From assembly GCF_035013185.1 (NCBI RefSeq), contig NZ_JAYGJO010000012.1:86854-150853 (forward strand): 64,000 nt of DNA. Reading direction: 5' to 3'. The notes under the pieces were generated by a model. The model was given only the letters and a program-made list of their open reading frames with translations, made no database searches and had not been told where the DNA came from. This DNA comes from Acerihabitans sp035013185. GTDB lineage: Bacteria; Pseudomonadota; Gammaproteobacteria; Enterobacterales; Enterobacteriaceae. Below are positions 16,700 through 26,500 of this stretch, piece after piece. The translations under genes were made by a program, and so were the position numbers. The stretch's first letter is position 1. Each line of letters begins with the position of its first letter.

Positions 16700-17602
16700 A
16701 TGCTGTCACGTGATTCGAACGCTCTAAAATTGGTTTTTTCATTGTTTGCACTTTATATCATCTGGGGATCGACTTACTTTGTTATCCGCATCGGCGTGGG
16801 CAGTTGGCCGCCGTTGATGATGGCCGGCGTGCGTTATTCTATTGCCGGCGTTTTGTTGACCACTGTACTGCTGCTTAAGGGCAGTGACCGGCCGTCGCTA
16901 CGACAGATGATCAATGCCGGTATCATCGGCATTTTGCTCCTGGCGGTGGGCAACGGTTTGGTGACGGTAGCGGAACATATGCACGTTCCCTCTGGCATCA
17001 CGGCGATCATCATCGCCACGGTACCGCTATTTGCCGTGTGTTTTGGTTGTTTTTGGGGCCTGAGAGCGACCAAATTGGAATGGTTCGGTATCGTACTTGG
17101 CCTGCTGGGAATTATTTTATTAAATACCGGTGGTAATCTGATCAGCAACCCAATAGGTGCGCTATTAATCGTCGTGGCGTCAATCAGCTGGGCCTTTGGA
17201 TCTATCTGGAGTTCACGGCTGAATCTGCCGAAAGGCATGATGGCCGGCGCGGTTGAAATGACCGTAGCGGGATGTGTACTGTTGGTGGCCAGTCGGCTGA
17301 ATGGCGAAAAACTGGATCATCTGCCGGACAGCGCCGGACTACTGGCAGTAGGTTATCTGATCGTATTTGGATCAATCATCGCCATCAGTGCGTATATGTA
17401 CCTGCTGACTCATGCCCGGCCAGCCTTGGCCACCAGCTATGCCTATGTTAATCCCGTGGTGGCGGTGTTGTTGGGTATGGGTTTCGGCGGGGAACATTTG
17501 AATCCGGTGGAATGGTTGGCGCTGGGTGTGATTGTCCTGGCGGTGGTCATTGTGATTGTCGGTAAATCCTTTGCCGCTGGCGCACGTAGACACCAAGCGT
17601 AA
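16700..17602 (+). CDS. yedA: EamA-family exporter, YedA-like
   Basis: Drug/metabolite transporter with ten predicted membrane helices in two EamA repeats. Several stretches are near-identical to E. coli YedA as I remember it: LFALYIIWGSTYFVIRIGV, SWPPLMMAGVR, NGLVTVAEH and LATSYAYVNPVVAVLLGMG. The length of 300 aa is normal. The natural substrate is not established. It stands alone between the nickel operon and the MFS gene. Confidence 0.85.
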   Translation: MLSRDSNALKLVFSLFALYIIWGSTYFVIRIGVGSWPPLMMAGVRYSIAGVLLTTVLLLKGSDRPSLRQMINAGIIGILLLAVGNGLVTVAEHMHVPSGITAIIIATVPLFAVCFGCFWGLRATKLEWFGIVLGLLGIILLNTGGNLISNPIGALLIVVASISWAFGSIWSSRLNLPKGMMAGAVEMTVAGCVLLVASRLNGEKLDHLPDSAGLLAVGYLIVFGSIIAISAYMYLLTHARPALATSYAYVNPVVAVLLGMGFGGEHLNPVEWLALGVIVLAVVIVIVGKSFAAGARRHQA

Positions 17603-17710
17603 CGTTTTTTGTATGACAATTTTTTTTGCCCAGCGTAAAATATTCGCTTCCCCAGCATCCAATATGACCTGATATTCGGCGGCATTGTCGCGTAAGGATT
17701 TGGGCAGGTA

Positions 17711-19189
17711 ATGATAAACGAACCACCACCGGTATGCTCGTCGACCAACGCTGGGGAGCAAGACCGGCAGAGCGAAACACCGGCTTCCCACGGAATATCC
17801 GGCATGGCATTATTGGTGGCCGGTGCTTTTTTCATGGAATATATCGACGGTACGGTGATCGCCACCGCGCTGCCGCAGATGGGTATCACCTTCGGCGTAT
17901 CGGCAGTGGACTTAAATATCGGCATGAGCGCCTATCTTCTGACGCTGGCCGTATTGATCCCTGCCAGCGGCTGGATTGCCGATCGTTTTGGCTCGCGTCA
18001 GGTATTCACCCTGGCGCTGGCGATTTTCACCTTATCTTCAGTACTTTGCGGCCTGACGCAAAATGTTCCACAGTTTGTGCTGATGCGGATCATCCAAGGG
18101 GCCGGTGGCGCACTGATGGTACCGGTGGGACGTCTGGCAGTATTGCGCAGCACCCCTAAATCACAGCTTATTACCGCTATCGCCACTCTGACCTGGCCGG
18201 CGCTGGTGGCACCGATTCTCGGCCCGCCGCTGGGGGGTTTTATTACCGACTATGCCAGTTGGCGTTGGATCTTTTTTATCAATCTGCCCTTGGGTCTCCT
18301 AGCCATGGTGGTCGCCTGGAAACTGATTCCTAACCCATCGCGCGATGTGCGTCCACCCTTTGACCTGTTTGGTTTTATCGCCAGCGGCGGTGCCATGCTC
18401 TCGTTGGTGTATGGGCTGGAACTCATCGCCAGGCGCGATGCCACCTGGCAGGTCGCAACAGTGTTTTTAGTACTAGGCCTGTTGGTGCTGTGGGTTGCCA
18501 TCCGCCATATGCGGCACGCCGAGCGTCCTATGGTCCGACTGAGTTCGCTGCGCGTGTTAACCTTTCGCGTGACCATCTTCGGCGGTTCGTTGTTTCGCAT
18601 GTCCATCGGCGCGGTGCCTTTTTTGCTGCCCTTGTTGTTTCAGGTCGGTTTCGGGATGGATGCGTTGCATGCCGGTTCGCTGGTGCTGGCGGTATTTGCC
18701 GGCAACCTGGCCATGAAACCCGCCACCACGCCGTTAATCCGCCATTTTGGTTTTCGCAAGGTGTTACTGGTGAACGGTATCCTGGCGGCATTTTCTCTAA
18801 TGGCCTGCGCGTTCCTGACCCCGTCAACCCCCGACTGGCTGACGCTGACGGTGTTGTTCTTCGGTGGGCTGTGTCGCTCAATGCAGTTTACCGGCATAAG
18901 TACGTTGGCATTCGCCGACATTCCACAGCCCGCCATAAGTGATGCCAATACCTTGTTCAGTACTGCGGTTCAGCTTTCGATTGGTATGGGTATTACCATC
19001 GGTGCCATCGGCGTACGGCTAGGCAATGCCGTGGCACCCTGGATGGGCATGGAAAATTTACCGGGTATCGGCTATCGCATGGCATTTGTGCTTATTACGC
19101 TCATGTCGCTCATTGGCCTGATGGACCTACTGCGCTTACCGAAAAACGCCGGGGAACGGGTTTCGCGTAAACCGGGATCGACAAAGTAA
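17711..19189 (+). CDS. MFS transporter, DHA2 (EmrB/MdtD-like) family
   Basis: A 492-aa multidrug-type efflux protein with about 13-14 membrane segments. Motif A is ASGWIADRFGSRQVF near residue 80, and the motif C region is WPALVAPILGPPLGG near 155. The early YIDGTVIATALPQM stretch is the DHA2 hallmark. It resembles MdtD/HsrA, and the substrate is unknown. It ends 42 bp from the stop codon of a convergent PAS-LuxR regulator. Confidence 0.8.
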   Translation: MINEPPPVCSSTNAGEQDRQSETPASHGISGMALLVAGAFFMEYIDGTVIATALPQMGITFGVSAVDLNIGMSAYLLTLAVLIPASGWIADRFGSRQVFTLALAIFTLSSVLCGLTQNVPQFVLMRIIQGAGGALMVPVGRLAVLRSTPKSQLITAIATLTWPALVAPILGPPLGGFITDYASWRWIFFINLPLGLLAMVVAWKLIPNPSRDVRPPFDLFGFIASGGAMLSLVYGLELIARRDATWQVATVFLVLGLLVLWVAIRHMRHAERPMVRLSSLRVLTFRVTIFGGSLFRMSIGAVPFLLPLLFQVGFGMDALHAGSLVLAVFAGNLAMKPATTPLIRHFGFRKVLLVNGILAAFSLMACAFLTPSTPDWLTLTVLFFGGLCRSMQFTGISTLAFADIPQPAISDANTLFSTAVQLSIGMGITIGAIGVRLGNAVAPWMGMENLPGIGYRMAFVLITLMSLIGLMDLLRLPKNAGERVSRKPGSTK

Positions 19190-19193
19190 CCCC

Positions 19194-19228
19194 CCGCCAG
19201 GGGAAAACCTATCGATTTACCCTGGCGG
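19194..19228. terminator. Hairpin between convergent genes
   Basis: A perfect 9-bp inverted repeat (CCGCCAGGG and CCCTGGCGG) with a 17-nt loop lies just after the MFS stop and before the stop of the convergent regulator. It lacks a U-run, so its efficiency as a bidirectional terminator is uncertain. Confidence 0.4.
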
Positions 19229-19231
19229 CAC

Positions 19232-19945
19232 CTACAGGACAATAAACCGCTGCGGATTGACGAATTTTGACGGTGCATATCTGTCATACCCTTTCGCCAG
19301 ACAAAACTCCTTCAAAGCACCTAAGCTATTGACCTGCGCTTTTTGGTACATCATCTGCAATTTATTGGTGACGGTTCGATTCGATAGGGCCAGGCGTAGG
19401 GCAATTTCTTTGGGTTTCATCCCCTGCAGAACAAAAAACAACACATCAAACTCCCGGTCGGTAAAAAAACAATCCGGCTTATTCAAGGTAAGTTCGGAAG
19501 GGTATTCCCCGCGGGTATAATGGTGCATAGAATAAAATGTCAACCGCTTTAGATAGGAAACGGTGCCAATGCATTCACCATTTTTATAAAGCGGAAAAAC
19601 ATCACCCAAAAAAGCCTGCACCCTTTTTTCCCTTCCGCCAAAGATAAAGGTGTTGAGGATATTTTTCTTCTTGCCAGTGGTTCTGACCACCCGCTCGTTT
19701 TCCTGAAATAACGGAGCCTGTTCTGACCAGTAGGCTGGACACTCCTGATCCAGTCGCCCTTCTATATCAAAATTCTTCGGCAGATCACCATAATAATATG
19801 ACACACTATTCGCAAAAATATAACGTGATTCTATATCTTTAATTAACCAAAAATCATCGCTTCTTTCCATAAAAGCAATCAATGATTCCACAGAATCCAC
19901 CGAGGTATTAAGTAAGGATTTTGCGCTTTTGTCTCTTTCTTCCAT
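19232..19945 (-). CDS. PAS-domain LuxR-type transcriptional regulator
   Basis: A 237-aa protein starting at an ATG behind AGGAGA with a 4-nt spacer. Residues 20-135 look like a PAS sensor (FMERSDDFWLIKDIESRYIF near the start of the fold). Residues 165-225 form the GerE/LuxR helix-turn-helix, with LTDREFDVLFF in the variant FTDREFDVLFFVLQGMKPKE and then NRTVTNKLQMMYQKA. No receiver or acyl-homoserine-lactone domain is present. Related PAS-LuxR proteins occur in many enterobacteria, mostly without known signals. Targets are unknown. Confidence 0.75.
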   Translation of the reverse strand: MEERDKSAKSLLNTSVDSVESLIAFMERSDDFWLIKDIESRYIFANSVSYYYGDLPKNFDIEGRLDQECPAYWSEQAPLFQENERVVRTTGKKKNILNTFIFGGREKRVQAFLGDVFPLYKNGECIGTVSYLKRLTFYSMHHYTRGEYPSELTLNKPDCFFTDREFDVLFFVLQGMKPKEIALRLALSNRTVTNKLQMMYQKAQVNSLGALKEFCLAKGYDRYAPSKFVNPQRFIVL

Positions 19946-19964
19946 AGACTCTCCTGATCTTCCC

Positions 19965-20028
19965 TTCACCTTTCAAGCTGCGAGTGCGTTGGCTGCGCTC
20001 TCTCACCCGAATTATTTAAGGTATATAG
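19965..20028. repeat. Intergenic repeat element, short copy 3
   Basis: Contains TTTCAAGCTGCGAGTGCGTT and closes with CCGAATTATTTAAGGTATA, matching the two ends of the elements at 4583 and 13003 with the middle missing. It lies in the upstream region of the PAS-LuxR gene. Confidence 0.5.
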
Positions 20029-20434
20029 AATAAATAAACATCAAACCGTAGAGGATTATTGCGTCCAAAAATAGACTGCTGATATTTGTACCACATCCTT
20101 TTATCGAAACCAACTTTTTATAGATAATAGGAAAAGTCACCACAGGGTTAAATAAGAACAGTATTTTAATTATTATTAAAAATATTATTTTCTTACTCAG
20201 ACTAAGTTACCCGCGCCTAATATACTGCATTTTTTTCGAATCCGCGCATTATACATTATTGTCTGCATCTGGCATCGTTTAGTACGGGATACCGGTATAG
20301 TGATCGGCATAACTTACTCAGCATGGTGTTTTTTAGGTTTGACGATAGATAAAATCATTCAATTGGCGCTGAACGCTTGCACAATGAACTATGATGGAAG
20401 CAGATGTCCAATAAGTTACCCTGAGAGACCTAAA
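20029..20434. other. AT-rich gene-free spacer
   Basis: These 400 bases between the PAS-LuxR gene and the GNAT gene are AT-rich, with no credible coding frame. An open frame continues upstream of the GNAT start to 20300, but its N-terminal part resembles nothing and lacks a ribosome binding site. Confidence 0.4.
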
Positions 20435-20869
20435 ATGGAGAATATTCGAATTGAACGCGTTTCATCCATAACAAAAACATTGGCGGCTGATCTGACAAAT
20501 TTACTTTCTGAACTATCAGAAACCGCACCCGTGCTGGAGTTTGATGATGTTAAGGCAACGATTCATTCTGACGCGGTAGATGTTTTTGTCGCGTATGACA
20601 ATGACGCTCCAGCGGGTATGCTGACAGTCGTGTTTGTCACATTGCTATCGGGTAAGAAGTGCATTATTGAAGACGTGGTTGTCAGTTCCCGGTTCAGACG
20701 CAGAGGGATCGCCGCTGAATTAGTTCGTTCTGCTGTGACTTATTCACGTAGTCACGGGGCACGTTATGTCGATCTTACTTCCCGTCCAGAGCGTGTCGCG
20801 GCCAATGAACTGTATCAGAAGTTGGGGTTCATCCAACGTCAAACCCATGTTTACCGGTTGGCTTTGTAG
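20435..20869 (+). CDS. GNAT-family N-acetyltransferase
   Basis: A 144-aa acetyl-CoA-dependent acyltransferase. The start is set by GAGAG seven bases before an ATG; a longer reading from 20300 is unlikely. The acetyl-CoA-binding motif is in IEDVVVSSRFRRRGIAAELV (pattern R-x-x-G-I-A), and NELYQKLGF is the usual C-terminal helix. The substrate is not predictable. It is convergent with a chemoreceptor gene. Confidence 0.75.
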   Translation: MENIRIERVSSITKTLAADLTNLLSELSETAPVLEFDDVKATIHSDAVDVFVAYDNDAPAGMLTVVFVTLLSGKKCIIEDVVVSSRFRRRGIAAELVRSAVTYSRSHGARYVDLTSRPERVAANELYQKLGFIQRQTHVYRLAL

Positions 20870-20892
20870 GATACGACGGCAAATTAACCCAT

Positions 20893-20930
20893 AAAAAAAT
20901 CCACTGTGCCGGAAGTTTGACACAGCGGAT
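20893..20930 (-). terminator. Rho-independent terminator of the chemoreceptor gene
   Basis: On the minus strand ATCCGCTGTG and CACAGTGGAT form a 10-bp stem with one G-T pair, followed by seven T. It lies just beyond the chemoreceptor stop codon. Confidence 0.8.
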
Positions 20931-20940
20931 GGCAAATCAA

Positions 20941-22497
20941 TCAGGCAATATGAAAGAAACCGACCGATTTACGTAATTCCAGCCCCTGCTCGGTGAGCGA
21001 TCGCGCCGCGGCGGCAGCTTCTTCCACCAATGCGGCATTTTGCTGGGTAACGAGGTCCATCTGGGCAACGGCCTGCCCAACTTCCTGGATCCCCAGATTT
21101 TGCTCATTGCTGGCGGTCGCGATTTCATGAATAATAGCGGCCACTTTATCCACCGAACCCACCACCTCCGTCATTGCCTTACTGGCGTTATCGGCACCCG
21201 CCGAACCGGCGATAATTTTATCCACCGTGCCTTCAATTAGCGTTTTGATCTCCTTGGCCGCGTCTGAACTCTTCTGCGCCAGCGTGCGCACTTCACTTGC
21301 CACCACGGCAAAACCTCTGCCTTGAGTGCCAGCACGGGCCGCTTCCACCGCTGCATTAAGTGCTAGCAGGTTGGTTTGAAAAGCAATACCTTCAATCACC
21401 GAGATTATGTTAACTATTTTTTCCGAGCTTTGGGAGATATCCCGCATTTGAGTCAGCATTTCGGCCACCACCTTGCCGCCTTGGGTCGCGGTACGAGAGG
21501 TGGTTACCGCCAGTTCACTGGCCTGTTTCGCGTTATCTGCGTTCTGGTGCACCGTTTGCGTCAATTGCTGCATGTTAGCCGACGTTTGAATCAACGCCGC
21601 AGCCTGCTCTTCGGTGCGTTGGGACAAGTCGGTATTCCCTTGGGCAATTTGTCCCGATGCTACCGCGATGGACTCGCTACCGCTTATGATGCCGCTGATG
21701 GTGTTACGCAGTTGCTGGCTCATGGTGTTTAGCGCAGCGAGCAGGCTGATATTATCTTTATTATGCAAATGAATAGGGGTGGACAGGTTACCAGCAGCAA
21801 TTTTTTGCATGATATCTGATGCATAAGCAGGCTCGCCACCCAGTTGACGCCATAGGTTGCGGGAAATAATGGTTGCCAGCAAACCCGATAGCAGTAAAGC
21901 AAATAACGCCAGCCCACAGAGACTGTACTTGGCGATCTGATATCCCCGCGCGGCCTCAACCGCCGCCACATTGCTGCCGCTCACTTCGCGATCGACCATG
22001 GTAGCAAGATCAAGCATAAGCTGGGTACGGTATTTACGTGAAGTATCGCTGCTGATTTGAGTCGCCGCCGTCACGTCGTTGTCCTTCATCGCCGTCACCA
22101 TTTTATCATTAGCCTGACTGAACTGATCAAAATTGGCGACTATCTGGGCAAATAACGGCGTTGATGACAACGCTGTATTTAACGCCAGGTAGTGATTTTG
22201 CGCATCGCGGAAAGTCGCCACTGCCTGCATTAACTCTATTCGATGCCCTTCCTTCGCTTGCTCGGTGGTTGATGAGATATATTGTATTTGTTGCAATCTT
22301 AATTCTGATAATACACCACGCATCTCCAAGGTATAACGTACCCCTGGCAGCCAGTTATTACGATATGTTTCAATATGGGTATTAGTGGTGCTGAGTTGAT
22401 AAAGCGATACGCCGCCCAAGCCAAGCATCAACGCAATAATAATGGCAAAACCACCAAACAACTGAACCATAAAGGGCAATTGCATTAACTTCTTCAT
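20941..22497 (-). CDS. Methyl-accepting chemotaxis protein
   Basis: A 518-aa chemoreceptor. Membrane helix 1 is at residues 9-32 and helix 2 near 190-212. Between them is a roughly 155-residue four-helix periplasmic sensor. A HAMP domain follows (LGGEPAYASDIMQKIAAGNL). The signalling hairpin tip is the conserved EGIAFQTNLLALNAAVEAAR, with the methylation helices on either side. The C-terminus ends KSVGFFHIA and has no NWETF-type CheR tether, so adaptation may depend on other receptors. The ligand is unknown. No che genes lie in the window. Confidence 0.9.
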   Translation of the reverse strand: MKKLMQLPFMVQLFGGFAIIIALMLGLGGVSLYQLSTTNTHIETYRNNWLPGVRYTLEMRGVLSELRLQQIQYISSTTEQAKEGHRIELMQAVATFRDAQNHYLALNTALSSTPLFAQIVANFDQFSQANDKMVTAMKDNDVTAATQISSDTSRKYRTQLMLDLATMVDREVSGSNVAAVEAARGYQIAKYSLCGLALFALLLSGLLATIISRNLWRQLGGEPAYASDIMQKIAAGNLSTPIHLHNKDNISLLAALNTMSQQLRNTISGIISGSESIAVASGQIAQGNTDLSQRTEEQAAALIQTSANMQQLTQTVHQNADNAKQASELAVTTSRTATQGGKVVAEMLTQMRDISQSSEKIVNIISVIEGIAFQTNLLALNAAVEAARAGTQGRGFAVVASEVRTLAQKSSDAAKEIKTLIEGTVDKIIAGSAGADNASKAMTEVVGSVDKVAAIIHEIATASNEQNLGIQEVGQAVAQMDLVTQQNAALVEEAAAAARSLTEQGLELRKSVGFFHIA

Positions 22498-22951
22498 AAC
22501 CGTAAATATCCTTAATTAGGGTTAACGGTCTATCGGCACCAAACAAATATTAATGAGTAAAATAACAATATTTTTTACGTTATGTGATACACATCGCATT
22601 TTTTAACATTGACACAAGTATTTTTCAGCGTATCAGCGGCAATCTGTATCGAAAAGAGGCAGTTTATCGCTGCATTGACCTGAGGACAGCACAGCCGCTA
22701 CCGTTCGACATAAGGAAAACCAGCCTTTGGCGATAAAGTCAGGCTGTTTATTGTCACCGATAAGGCCGACCGGTTACGCAGGATGGTAATACCTGACGCG
22801 GTACCCCTAAAATGCACTCCCGTGCGGGGGAAAAAAAGTTCGCAGGACATCGGATAAAGAAGGTGTTATAGGGGCAATAAAAACGCTGATTTTCTTAATT
22901 ATCTCAGCCGTGTTATTATTATAGGCTGTTGCTCATTATAGAATACTGTTT
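22498..22951. other. Gene-free spacer
   Basis: About 450 bases divergent between the chemoreceptor and the SMR gene. I see no coding frame with family resemblance and no strong regulatory motif. Confidence 0.5.
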
Positions 22952-23284
22952 ATGATAACTTATGTGTATTTGCTTATTGCCATTATTTCCGAGGTTATTG
23001 CAACATCTTGTTTAAAAGCGTCAGCTGGTTTTACCAAACTTTACCCATCCATCGCCGTGGTAGTGGGTTATGCTATTTCATTCACCCTGTTGTCTTTGGT
23101 GCTTAAATCCATGCCAGTGGGGATCGCTTACGCGATATGGGCCGGATTAGGCATTGTTTTTGTTGCTGTTTCTGGTTATGTTTTTTTTGGTCAACAGCTC
23201 GACAGCTATGCCATAATAGGTATATTACTGATTATCACCGGCGTACTGATAATAAACGTACTCTCTTCATCCACCGGGCATTAA
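22952..23284 (+). CDS. Small multidrug resistance (SMR) efflux protein, EmrE-like
   Basis: A 110-aa protein with four membrane helices, which works as an antiparallel dimer exchanging protons for cationic drugs or polyamines. The essential Glu is in helix 1 (AIISEVIATSCLKAS, near residue 13), and the helix 2-3 region has KSMPVGIAYAIWAGLGIV. Length and motifs match EmrE/QacE. It lies 49 bp before speG, so a polyamine link (as with MdtJI) is possible but not shown. Confidence 0.88.
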   Translation: MITYVYLLIAIISEVIATSCLKASAGFTKLYPSIAVVVGYAISFTLLSLVLKSMPVGIAYAIWAGLGIVFVAVSGYVFFGQQLDSYAIIGILLIITGVLIINVLSSSTGH

Positions 23285-23333
23285 TCCGTTATTTCACCAT
23301 AAGTTGAACCACTAAAAATTGCGGGTACTAATT

Positions 23334-23915
23334 ATGATCGTCGAAAGTAAAATATCCCATAGCTATAATATAAAACTTCATCCTTTAGAACGCGAAGATC
23401 TTCATTTTGTTCATCAACTCGATAATAACGAAAGTGTCATGCGTTATTGGTTTGAAGAACCCTATGAAGCATTTGTCGAACTTAACGATTTGTACGAAAA
23501 ACATATTCATGACCAAAGCGAGCGGCGGTTTATCATCGATAAAGAGGGTGAGAGCATCGGTTTGGTTGAGCTTGTGGAAATTAATCATATTCACCGCCGT
23601 GCCGAATTCCAGATTCTGGTTGATCCGGCCCACCAGGGACACGGCTATGCCAGCATCGCCGCCCAGTTGGCCATGAACTATGGTTTTATGGTGCTCAACC
23701 TGCATAAGCTGTATCTGATTGTTGATCAGGAAAACGACAAGGCCATTCATATCTACAGCAAGCTGGGTTTTAAGGTGGAAGGCGTGCTGCTAAAGGAATA
23801 TTTTGTCAACGGCCAGTACCGCAACACCATCCGGATGTGTATTTTCCAGGATGAATATCTGGCCAATGCCGAGCGTTTATCTGGCGAAAAATCAGCGCCG
23901 ACCACGCTACGTTGA
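23334..23915 (+). CDS. speG: Spermidine N1-acetyltransferase
   Basis: GNAT enzyme that acetylates spermidine and spermine and limits polyamine toxicity. The 193-aa protein shows the SpeG pattern LHPLEREDLHFVHQLDNN, then MRYWFEEPYEAFVELNDLY, AEFQILVDPAHQGHGYA (acetyl-CoA loop) and KLGFKVEGVLLKEYFVNGQY. The ATG at 23334 is preferred over a GTG at 23319 by comparison with E. coli SpeG (186 aa). Confidence 0.9.
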   Translation: MIVESKISHSYNIKLHPLEREDLHFVHQLDNNESVMRYWFEEPYEAFVELNDLYEKHIHDQSERRFIIDKEGESIGLVELVEINHIHRRAEFQILVDPAHQGHGYASIAAQLAMNYGFMVLNLHKLYLIVDQENDKAIHIYSKLGFKVEGVLLKEYFVNGQYRNTIRMCIFQDEYLANAERLSGEKSAPTTLR

Positions 23916-23959
23916 TGCCGGCGCTAAGGGTTACCTCTACCACCAAAACCTTCTTGCGA

Positions 23960-26254
23960 TCAGGCGCCAGTCATGGAGTTTTTGGTGTTCACTAGCTCAA
24001 ACAATACCACGGTGCGCGAGGGGCAGGTATAGGTTTGACCGAAACCAAAGCTGTGCTCATTGATATCATCGGGCTGATAGGTATCAAAAATATGCCGCCA
24101 GCCATAACCATGGGCCACGTCAGGTAGGGTAAATATCACATCTTCATGGGAGGCGCTAAACAACAGCAATACGGTGCTCTGCGACCCCACCCGCAATAGG
24201 CCTGTGGGCTGAGCGCGCCCATCAAGCAGCATGCCGATACTTTTTTGGTTGGCGTCATCCCAGGCGTCCTCAGACATCTCTTCGCCATTGGGTTGCACCC
24301 AGGTCACATCCTTGATATTGAGTTTTTCGTGTCGCTTACCGCTGAGAAAACGGCCACGATGTAAAATAGGGAATCGATTACGCAAGGCGATCAGCCGATA
24401 GGTAAACAATATCAGCGCCTGCCCCTTATTACCGATATCCCAGTTTACCCAGCTGATGGCGTTGTCTTGACAATAACCATTATTATTACCCTGCTGGCTA
24501 CGGGCGAACTCATCGCCAGCCAACAACATCGGAGTACCCTGAGAGAACATCAGCGTCGCCAACATATTGCGCATCTGGCGCAGGCGCAGCTCGTTAATCG
24601 CCGCGTCCTCAGTCAGCCCTTCGGCACCGTAATTAGCCGAGATATTATCGCTGTGACCATCACGATTATCCTCACCATTGTCTTGATTATGCTTTTGCTC
24701 GTAAGAGACCAAATCGTTAAGGGTAAACCCATCATGGGCGGTGATAAAATTGATCGATGCATGGGGCTTACGACCCCGGTGGTTGAAAATATCGGCGGAA
24801 CCGGCCAGGCGGGTGGTGAATTCCGCCAGTTGTCCTTCATCACCGCGCCAAAACTTACGCACCGAATCCCGGTAACGGTCATTCCATTCCGACCATCCCG
24901 GCGGAAACCCGCCTACCTGGTAACCACCGGGTCCACAATCCCAAGGCTCGGCGATCAGTTTGCATTGACTCAATACCGGGTCTTGTCGGCAGGTATCCAG
25001 AAAACCGCAACCTTCGTCAAAACCGTAGCTTTCCCTGCCGAGGATAGTCGCCAAATCGAAACGAAAACCATCCACCTGCATCTCCGTCGCCCAATAACGT
25101 AGAGAATCGGTGACCATTTGCAACACCCGTGGGTGGCTAAGATTGAGGGTGTTGCCGGTGCCGGTATCGTTAATATAATAACGTTTTTTCTCGGGAAATA
25201 AGCGATAGTAGCTGGCGTTATCAATCCCCTTAAGCGATAGGGTCGGCCCTAGCTCATTGCCTTCGGCAGTGTGGTTGTATACCACATCCAAAATCACTTC
25301 GATGCCAGCGGCATGAAGCGTGGCAATCATCTGCTTAAATTCGTAAACGGTTGAGGTGGCCATATACTGGGGATGAGGCGCGAAAAAACACAGCGTATTA
25401 TAGCCCCAGAAATTATGCAGCCCATTTTCCTGCAGATGACGATCGTCAGCAAAAGCATGGATCGGCATTAACTCTATCGCCGTTATGCCGAGAGATTTTA
25501 TGTAATCGACAATTTGCGGAATGCTCAGCGCGGAAAAAGTACCACGCAGGTGCTCTGGTACCGCCGGATGACGCATAGTATAACCACGAACATGGGTCTC
25601 ATAAATCAGGGCTTTTTCCCAGGGAATACCCGGTTTGCCGTTAACTGGCCAGGAGAAGGCCGGATCGATGACCCGGCATTTGGGCATGAACGGTGCACTA
25701 TCGCGCTCGTCAACGCTAAGATCCTTATCTTGCGCCCCGATGTCATAGGCAAAAAGCGCATCGTCCCACGTCAGTTCGCCCCAGATCTGCTTGGCATAGG
25801 GGTCGAGCAGCAACTTGGCCGGATTAAAACGATGACCCTGCCCTGGTGAAAAGGGGCCATGAACCCGATAGCCATAAAGCAGACCAGGTCTGGCATCCGG
25901 CAGATAACCATGCCAAACCTCATCGGTATACTCCGGCAATTCAATGCGGTCATATTCCTGCCCTTCATCATTAAATAGGCACAGCTCAACTCGAGTGGCG
26001 TGTGCGGAGAAAATGGCAAAGTTAACCCCCAGCCCGTCCCAGGTCGCGCCTAACGGTACCGGCATCCCTTCCCTAACCCGGGTCTTGCGATTAGCATCCA
26101 GTTGCTGGACAATTTCACTGTCGGTATTAGGGTGGGTGATCCGTGCGCCCTGTTTATCGACGGTGACAACGACCTGATTATCCACTTTACTTACCATAGT
26201 GGTGGTCGGAGTCGGCATGATAAATTCGTTTTTCTTAGACGATCTCTTGACCAT
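23960..26254 (-). CDS. Glycogen debranching enzyme / isoamylase-type GH13 (GlgX-like)
   Basis: Hydrolyses alpha-1,6 branch points of glycogen or maltodextrin. The start at 26254 is behind AGGAGA (9-nt spacer), giving 764 aa. Residues 1-60 are a Thr/Val-rich extension. A CBM48-type domain (PLGATWDGLGVNFAIFSAHA) is followed by the catalytic barrel: DVVYNHTAEG, the nucleophile Asp in VDGFRFDLATILGR, the acid Glu in LIAEPWDCGPGGY and the stabilising Asp in FITAHDGFTLNDLVSYE. It is about 100 residues longer than E. coli GlgX (657 aa) and is not beside glgBCAP, so it resembles the TreX/GlgX group found with trehalose or glycogen recycling. Confidence 0.85.
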   Translation of the reverse strand: MVKRSSKKNEFIMPTPTTTMVSKVDNQVVVTVDKQGARITHPNTDSEIVQQLDANRKTRVREGMPVPLGATWDGLGVNFAIFSAHATRVELCLFNDEGQEYDRIELPEYTDEVWHGYLPDARPGLLYGYRVHGPFSPGQGHRFNPAKLLLDPYAKQIWGELTWDDALFAYDIGAQDKDLSVDERDSAPFMPKCRVIDPAFSWPVNGKPGIPWEKALIYETHVRGYTMRHPAVPEHLRGTFSALSIPQIVDYIKSLGITAIELMPIHAFADDRHLQENGLHNFWGYNTLCFFAPHPQYMATSTVYEFKQMIATLHAAGIEVILDVVYNHTAEGNELGPTLSLKGIDNASYYRLFPEKKRYYINDTGTGNTLNLSHPRVLQMVTDSLRYWATEMQVDGFRFDLATILGRESYGFDEGCGFLDTCRQDPVLSQCKLIAEPWDCGPGGYQVGGFPPGWSEWNDRYRDSVRKFWRGDEGQLAEFTTRLAGSADIFNHRGRKPHASINFITAHDGFTLNDLVSYEQKHNQDNGEDNRDGHSDNISANYGAEGLTEDAAINELRLRQMRNMLATLMFSQGTPMLLAGDEFARSQQGNNNGYCQDNAISWVNWDIGNKGQALILFTYRLIALRNRFPILHRGRFLSGKRHEKLNIKDVTWVQPNGEEMSEDAWDDANQKSIGMLLDGRAQPTGLLRVGSQSTVLLLFSASHEDVIFTLPDVAHGYGWRHIFDTYQPDDINEHSFGFGQTYTCPSRTVVLFELVNTKNSMTGA

Positions 26255-26500
26255 TAAATTCGTCTCCTGCACAGTTCACTTCACTCAGTTCATTGATGAA
26301 GTGTAGTACCAGTTTAGTAGCGCTTTGCGGTTATGCCAGAGCCTCACGCAGGTATTCGGTAACACATTAAGCGTCGGGCTGAAGAAGGGGTCACAGGCTG
26401 ATAGCCACAAACGAGTGTGTTATTCTCTATGAAAGTAAGGTGACTGCACCTGATTTTGATCGGGCTAATGTGTCATGGCCAAACTACAAGGATAACAAGC

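Noticed and set aside
24467..25102. A 211-codon open frame antisense to the debranching enzyme gene
   Set aside because: Overlaps the conserved catalytic core of the minus-strand gene and resembles no protein.
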